Assembly: GCF_000382405.1 (NCBI RefSeq) | Contig: NZ_KB908268.1 | Location: forward strand, 1 to 64,000 | Direction: 5' to 3' | Source: Mycobacterium sp. 141 | Lineage (GTDB): Bacteria > Actinomycetota > Actinomycetes > Mycobacteriales > Mycobacteriaceae | Length of the DNA stretch: 64,000 nt | Program-made: the position numbers and the translations under genes | Shown here: positions 60,235 to 64,000 of the stretch, in pieces | How the letters are laid out: the number at the start of each line of letters is the position of its first letter | Numbering within the stretch: position 1 is the first letter of the stretch | Notes under the pieces: model-generated | Told to the model about the DNA's origin: nothing | What the model saw: only the letters and a program-made list of their open reading frames with translations | The model's database searches: none

Positions 60235-60960
60235 TCAGCCGCCCATCAACGTCCGCCACTGCTGCAGGTCGGAAGCCCGGTATACGTAGTTGCTGCGCTT
60301 GACATCGGCCAGCGGCGCGCTGGGTTCGGCCGAGTACCAATGGCCGGGGAACACCATCGGATTGCCGGGCAGCTGCGCGAGCGCCTGCAGGCTACGGAAC
60401 ATGTCGTCGACGTTGCCGCCAGGAAAGTCGGTACGGCCACAACCCTCCAGGAACAGCGTGTCACCGGCCACCAGCCGATCGTCGAGCAGGAAGCACTGGC
60501 TGCCGGGTGTGTGGCCGGGGGTGTGGAGCAACTCGATGTCGATGGCGCCGACGTTGACCTTGTCGCCATGCTGGTGCCGCGTCAGGCTGCTGAGCGGGAT
60601 CCCGGTGACACGCGAAACCCAGTTGGCCTCATGGGTGTTGACGTGCACGGGTACCTCGGTCTGGTCCAGAAGTTCGGCCAGCCCCTTGAGTTCGAAGCCC
60701 ATCATCGAACCGCCGACGTGATCGGGATGATGGTGGGTGACCAGCACGCCTGACAATCGCATGCCGTCCGCCTCCAACGCGTCGACCAGGTCACCGGCGG
60801 CATACGCCGGATCGACCACCACGGCCTCGCCGGTCTCGCGGTCACCGATCAGATAGGCGAAGTTGCGCATCTGCTGAGCGATCATGTCGTCCGCGGCGAA
60901 GTCACTGCCGGACAGCAGTTGCTTGAAATAAAGGCGGTCCTGGGACGTCGAGTTGGCCAT
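60235..60960 (-). CDS. Metallo-beta-lactamase-fold hydrolase (glyoxalase II-like)
   Basis: The 241-residue product has the metal-binding motif VTHHHPDHVGGS, a second His in LLHTPGHTPGSQ, an Asp in RLVAGDTLFLEGCGR and a final His in VFPGHWY. It belongs to the hydroxyacylglutathione hydrolase/persulfide dioxygenase group. By position it matches Rv0634c. It is likely a di-metal or iron thioester hydrolase. The ATG at 60960 is chosen because the conserved part begins soon after. It is divergent from nsrR. Confidence 0.9.
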   Translation of the reverse strand: MANSTSQDRLYFKQLLSGSDFAADDMIAQQMRNFAYLIGDRETGEAVVVDPAYAAGDLVDALEADGMRLSGVLVTHHHPDHVGGSMMGFELKGLAELLDQTEVPVHVNTHEANWVSRVTGIPLSSLTRHQHGDKVNVGAIDIELLHTPGHTPGSQCFLLDDRLVAGDTLFLEGCGRTDFPGGNVDDMFRSLQALAQLPGNPMVFPGHWYSAEPSAPLADVKRSNYVYRASDLQQWRTLMGG

Positions 60961-61060
60961 CAGCCCATCATTGCAGGTCAAAAAACCGCACTTCACACAG
61001 TGTTTAACGGCACAGCGCCAAAAGTCGCATCCCGAATGCGGAATTTAATAGCGTGAGGGC

Positions 61061-61507
61061 ATGCAACTGACCCGGTTCACCGACCTAGGCCTGCGCACGC
61101 TGATGCTGCTGGCCTCGGGTGAGTCGACCGGCCACCGGGTCACCACGCGCACTATCGCGGTGAGTGTCAACGCCTCCGAACACCACATCGCCAAGGCCGT
61201 ATCGCGGCTGGCCGAGCTCGGCATGGTTCACGCCCGACGTGGACGAGTCGGGGGACTGGTCCTCACTGACGCCGGGCGAACCGCGTCGATCGGCGCTCTG
61301 GTACGCGCACTCGAAGACGACCGCGAGGTCATCGAATGCCGAGGCGACAACCCGTGCCCGTTGATCGCGGCATGCCGGCTGCGCCGCGCGTTAGCCGAGG
61401 CCAAAGAGGCGTTCTACCGCGAACTTGACCGCCATACGGTCACCGATCTGTCGGGAGGCATCGACCTTCCGATTGTTCTGCAACTCACCGGAGAAAGGAC
61501 CCAATGA
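61061..61507 (+). CDS. nsrR: Rrf2-family nitric oxide-sensing repressor
   Basis: The 148-residue protein has an N-terminal winged helix (MQLTRFTDLGLRTLMLLASG). Three Cys are spaced C-x5-C-x5-C in ECRGDNPCPLIAACRL, as in NsrR, where they hold an iron-sulfur cluster that reacts with NO. NsrR represses NO detoxification genes. The next gene, hmp, overlaps its stop, so the operon should be self-regulated. The promoter lies in the 100 bases after 60960; an AT-rich GGAATTTAATAGCG at 61040-61053 could be part of it. Confidence 0.9.
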   Translation: MQLTRFTDLGLRTLMLLASGESTGHRVTTRTIAVSVNASEHHIAKAVSRLAELGMVHARRGRVGGLVLTDAGRTASIGALVRALEDDREVIECRGDNPCPLIAACRLRRALAEAKEAFYRELDRHTVTDLSGGIDLPIVLQLTGERTQ

Positions 61508-62742
61508 TGACCGTCACCACGCCCGAGCCGTCGGCCGTACGTGTCGAGCTCGAGCCGGACCACGCCGACATCGTCAAGGCAACGCTGCCGTTGATCGGTG
61601 CGAACATCGACGAGATCGCCAAGGAGTTCTACCGTCGGCTCTTCGACAACCACCCGGCGTTGTCGCGCAACCTGTTCAACCGCGGCAACCAGGCGCAGGG
61701 GGCCCAGCAGCGCGCGCTGGCGGCGTCGATCGCGACCTTCGCCACCCATCTGGTCGACCCGGCGCTGCCGCATCCGGCCGAGCTGCTGTCGCGAATCGGG
61801 CACAAGCACGCCTCGCTGGGCGTCACGCCCGAGCAGTATCCGATCGTCCACGAGAACCTGTTCGCGGCCATCGTGGAGGTGCTTGGCGCCGATACCGTGA
61901 CACCGGAAGTGGCGGCGGCCTGGGACCGCGTGTACTGGATCATGGCCGACACCCTGATCGAGTTGGAGCGCGGACTGTACGCCGACGCCGGTGTCGAGGT
62001 CGGCGAGGTGTTCCGCCGGATGTCGGTCATCTCCCGCGTCGACGACCTTTCGGGTACCGTGCTCGTCACCGTCCGCGCCGCCGAACCGGTGAACTTCCTG
62101 CCCGGACAATATGTTTCGGTGGGTGTCACATTGCCCGACGGGGCGCGCCAGTTGCGTCAGTACAGCCTCGTCAACGACGCCGGAACGACCGATCTGACGT
62201 TTGCCGTCAAGCCTGTGGACGCGACCTCCACCCAACCCGCAGGCGAGGTTTCGAGCTGGATCCGCGCCAACCTGTGCGTCGGTGACCTGCTCGACGTCAC
62301 CGTGCCGTTCGGCGACCTGCACGCATCCGGAAGCGAGGGCAAGGCGCTGGTCCTGGTGTCGGCGGGTATCGGCATCACGCCGATGATCGGCATCCTGGAG
62401 CACCTCGTCGCCTCGCGGCCGGACAAGCACGTGCGGGTGCTGCACGCCGACCGCAGCGACACCAGCCATCCACTGCGGGAACGCCAGCACGAACTCGTCG
62501 CCGCGCTGCCGAACTCCACTCTCGACGTCTGGTACGAGGACGGAGTCACCGCGGGTACGCCGGGCGTGCATCCCGGTCTGCTGAGCCTGGCGGGCATCGA
62601 GCTGCCGGTCGACGCGGAGATTTACCTGTGTGGTGGCGCGGGCTTCGTCGCGGCTGTACGCGCCCAGCTGAGCGACCGCGGAATCCCGCTGGAACGGGTG
62701 CACTGCGAGCTGTTCGCACCCAACGATTGGCTGTTGGACTGA
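61504..62742 (+). CDS. hmp: Flavohemoprotein (nitric oxide dioxygenase)
   Basis: The 412-residue product has an N-terminal globin domain with the proximal His in RIGHKHASLGVTPEQYPIVH, an FAD domain with QLRQYSLVNDAG, and an NAD-binding domain with SAGIGITPMIGIL and YLCGGAGFV. It ends near the HCELFAP motif. It converts NO and O2 to nitrate with NAD(P)H. The ATG at 61504 overlaps the nsrR stop (ATGA), with GAAAGG just upstream. Control by NsrR is inferred from the arrangement. Confidence 0.95.
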   Translation: MMTVTTPEPSAVRVELEPDHADIVKATLPLIGANIDEIAKEFYRRLFDNHPALSRNLFNRGNQAQGAQQRALAASIATFATHLVDPALPHPAELLSRIGHKHASLGVTPEQYPIVHENLFAAIVEVLGADTVTPEVAAAWDRVYWIMADTLIELERGLYADAGVEVGEVFRRMSVISRVDDLSGTVLVTVRAAEPVNFLPGQYVSVGVTLPDGARQLRQYSLVNDAGTTDLTFAVKPVDATSTQPAGEVSSWIRANLCVGDLLDVTVPFGDLHASGSEGKALVLVSAGIGITPMIGILEHLVASRPDKHVRVLHADRSDTSHPLRERQHELVAALPNSTLDVWYEDGVTAGTPGVHPGLLSLAGIELPVDAEIYLCGGAGFVAAVRAQLSDRGIPLERVHCELFAPNDWLLD

Positions 62743-62823
62743 ACCGGAATGGCAAAATGCCTCCCGGCAGCCGCTCTGACCTGCGGTTTGGTGCGGTTGC
62801 CGGGTAGGCTGTACCCTCTTTAA

Positions 62824-62848
62824 GGCCCACGGCTTACCGCCGCGGGCC
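62824..62848 (+). terminator. GC-rich hairpin between hmp and the tRNA genes
   Basis: GGCCCACGG and CCGCGGGCC pair with one mismatch around a 7-base loop. It lies 82 bases after hmp and 12 bases before tRNA-Thr. It may end the hmp transcript or be part of the tRNA leader. Confidence 0.4.
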
Positions 62849-62859
62849 GAAGCAGACAG

Positions 62860-62932
62860 GCCCCCTTAGCTCAGTCGGTAGAGCGTTTCCATGGTAAGGA
62901 AAAGGTCAACGGTTCGATTCCGTTAGGGGGCT
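62860..62932 (+). tRNA. thrT: tRNA-Thr (anticodon GGT)
   Basis: The 73-base cloverleaf has acceptor arms GCCCCCT and AGGGGGC, a D-loop with TAGCTCAGTCGGTAGAGC, and the anticodon loop in TTTCC-ATGGTAA-GGAAA. The T arm is ACGGTTCGATTCCGT. No CCA is encoded. The location before tRNA-Met and rpmG2 matches thrT of M. tuberculosis. Confidence 0.97.
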
Positions 62933-62965
62933 CGGTGGTCGCGGAGCGATGCCCGTGCCTATCGG

Positions 62966-63039
62966 GGCGGTGTAGCTCAGCTGGTTAGAGCGCACGACTC
63001 ATAATCGTGAGGTCGGGGGATCGAGCCCCCCCACCGCTA
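62966..63039 (+). tRNA. metT: tRNA-Met (anticodon CAT)
   Basis: The 74-base cloverleaf has acceptor arms GGCGGTG and CACCGCT (first pair G-U), a D-arm TAGCTCAGCTGGTTAGAGC, and the anticodon loop in ACGACTCATAATCGT. The T arm is TCGGGGGATCGAGCCCCCC. It lacks the three G-C pairs of initiator tRNA, so it is the elongator type. No CCA is encoded. Confidence 0.96.
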
Positions 63040-63074
63040 CAGGTACAAGTTAGACGTGAAAGAGGGCAGCTGAC

Positions 63075-63242
63075 GTGGCGTCGAGTACGGACGTTCGGCC
63101 GAAGATCACTTTGGCCTGCGAGGTGTGCAAGCACCGCAACTACATCACCAAGAAGAACCGCCGCAACGATCCCGATCGTCTCGAGGTCAAGAAGTTCTGC
63201 CCGAACTGCGGACACCACCAGCCGCATAAAGAGTCGCGGTAA
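63075..63242 (+). CDS. rpmG2: 50S ribosomal protein L33
   Basis: The 55-residue product contains the L33 pattern [20 protein letters not shown] and [16 protein letters not shown], with two C-x2-C pairs that bind zinc. It is the Cys-containing form used when zinc is sufficient. The GTG at 63075 follows AGAGGG. It is the usual neighbour of hadA, 10 bases downstream. Confidence 0.96.
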   Translation: MASSTDVRPKITLACEVCKHRNYITKKNRRNDPDRLEVKKFCPNCGHHQPHKESR

Positions 63243-63252
63243 ACCAAGGCCC

Positions 63253-63729
63253 GTGGCTCTGTCGTCGAAGCTCGTGGGGAAGCACTTTCGCTATCCCGAG
63301 CACTACGAGGTCGGTCGCGAGAAGATTCGTGAGCACGCTCTCGCGGTCAAGAACGACGATGCCTTTTACCGTGACGAGAGGGCCGCGGCCGAACTCGGTC
63401 ACAGCGCGCTACCTGCGGCCCTTACCTTCATCTGCATTTTTGGGTACACGGCGCAGTTGGCGTTTTTGCATGACGCCAACATCGGTGTCGAGGATGCCCA
63501 GATCGTCCAGGTCGACCAGGCCCTGAAGTTCATCAAGCCGATTTTCGCAGGCGACAAGCTGTACGCGGACGTGTACGTGGACTCTGTTCGGCAGGCGCAC
63601 GGCACCGATCTCATCGTGTTCAAGACCATCATCACCGATGATTCCGGTGACGTTGTGCAGGAGACTTACACGGCCCTTGCGGGCCGTACGGGCGAAGATG
63701 GAGAGGGCTTTTCTGATGGCGCTGCGTGA
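63253..63729 (+). CDS. hadA: (3R)-hydroxyacyl-ACP dehydratase subunit HadA
   Basis: The 158-residue hot-dog protein begins MALSSKLVGKHFRYPEHYEV, much like M. tuberculosis HadA. HadA pairs with HadB to form a FAS-II dehydratase that extends mycolic acid precursors; HadA binds the acyl chain and HadB supplies the catalytic residues. HadA is also a target of thiacetazone and isoxyl. The GTG at 63253 follows AAGG closely. It overlaps hadB by 14 bases. Confidence 0.97.
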   Translation: MALSSKLVGKHFRYPEHYEVGREKIREHALAVKNDDAFYRDERAAAELGHSALPAALTFICIFGYTAQLAFLHDANIGVEDAQIVQVDQALKFIKPIFAGDKLYADVYVDSVRQAHGTDLIVFKTIITDDSGDVVQETYTALAGRTGEDGEGFSDGAA

Positions 63730-64000
63730 GTTCAGTTCGGTCAAGGTCGGGGACACGCTTCCGGAGAAGATCATTCCCTTGACCCGCGGCGACCTGGTCA
63801 ACTACGCCGGTGTTTCCGGCGACCTGAATCCGATCCACTGGGACGACGAGATCGCCAAGCAGGTCGGCCTCGACACCGCGATCGCACACGGCATGCTCAC
63901 CATGGGTCTCGGCGGCGGCTACGTCACCTCCTGGGTCGGCGATCCGGCCGCGGTGAAGGAGTACAACGTCCGGTTCACCGCGGTGGTGCCGGTGCCCAAC
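63716..64000 (+). CDS. hadB: (3R)-hydroxyacyl-ACP dehydratase subunit HadB (3' end outside window)
   Basis: The first 95 residues are present. The MaoC-like hot-dog motif YAGVSGDLNPIHWDDEIAK carries the catalytic Asp and His. The ATG at 63716 overlaps the end of hadA, which indicates coupled translation of the two subunits. The gene runs off the window end; the full protein in M. tuberculosis has 142 residues. hadC would be expected next. Confidence 0.97.
   Translation, partial: MALREFSSVKVGDTLPEKIIPLTRGDLVNYAGVSGDLNPIHWDDEIAKQVGLDTAIAHGMLTMGLGGGYVTSWVGDPAAVKEYNVRFTAVVPVPN

Noticed and set aside
61000..61060. A specific NsrR binding site upstream of nsrR
   Set aside because: AT-rich sequence is present, but no clear 11-1-11 type inverted repeat could be read, so only a general promoter region is mentioned.
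62788..62817. TTGGTG and TACCCT as the tRNA promoter
   Set aside because: Spacing of 18 fits, but both hexamers are weak matches and several other pairs are equally possible.

Overview
The window is GC-rich, densely packed actinobacterial DNA that reads as a Mycobacterium, most likely a fast-growing (Mycolicibacterium-type) species. The clearest evidence is the block from 49 to 64 kb: recC-recB-recD, an echA3-type hydratase, a glyoxalase II-like hydrolase, tRNA-Thr and tRNA-Met, rpmG2, hadA and hadB. This follows the Rv0629c-Rv0636 order of M. tuberculosis, with an nsrR-hmp nitric oxide defence pair inserted. An intact rifampin ADP-ribosyltransferase (arr), a KasA-like fragment, WXG100-type genes and Rv2525c-like and PknH-sensor-like proteins agree with this.

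Layout. 0-5 kb: a VWA protein, then a proline-rich membrane-anchored protein and a polytopic membrane protein. 5-10.7 kb: regulation and secretion, with a LuxR response regulator divergent from an internally duplicated histidine kinase, a WXG100-type pair, an orphan LuxR HTH and a receiver-like protein. 10.7-15.5 kb: a pseudokinase-LPG-synthase-TM protein divergent from a Ser/Thr kinase fused to an extracellular solute-binding domain, then a truncated lipoprotein. 15.5-17.6 kb: a phage-like lysis cassette (GH25 lysozyme, small protein, LysB-like esterase).

18-27.4 kb is the most unusual part. It holds five copies of a gene for a tiny exported histidine-rich peptide, each behind the same ~145 bp leader. 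They alternate with patatin, NYN-LOTUS, Fic, nuclease-like, phosphatase, Mut7-C and arr genes and with broken copies of arr, KAS and Mut7-C, so the region looks built by repeated segmental duplication.

27-38.5 kb is an accessory region with many relics: a second WXG100 pair, a protein with two Ltp-type repeats, a three-gene nucleotidyltransferase/HigA module with an operator-like inverted repeat, a two-gene locus of unknown function with a decayed second copy, and a 123 bp duplicate of the end of the OPT transporter gene. 38.5-49 kb returns to ordinary genes: OPT transporter, MscS channel, release factor 3, L,D-transpeptidase, a second proline-rich protein and zwf. 49-64 kb is the conserved core block, ending inside hadB.

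No rRNA, CRISPR array or insertion-sequence transposase was seen. All functional calls rest on reading motifs and layout; no database search was run.
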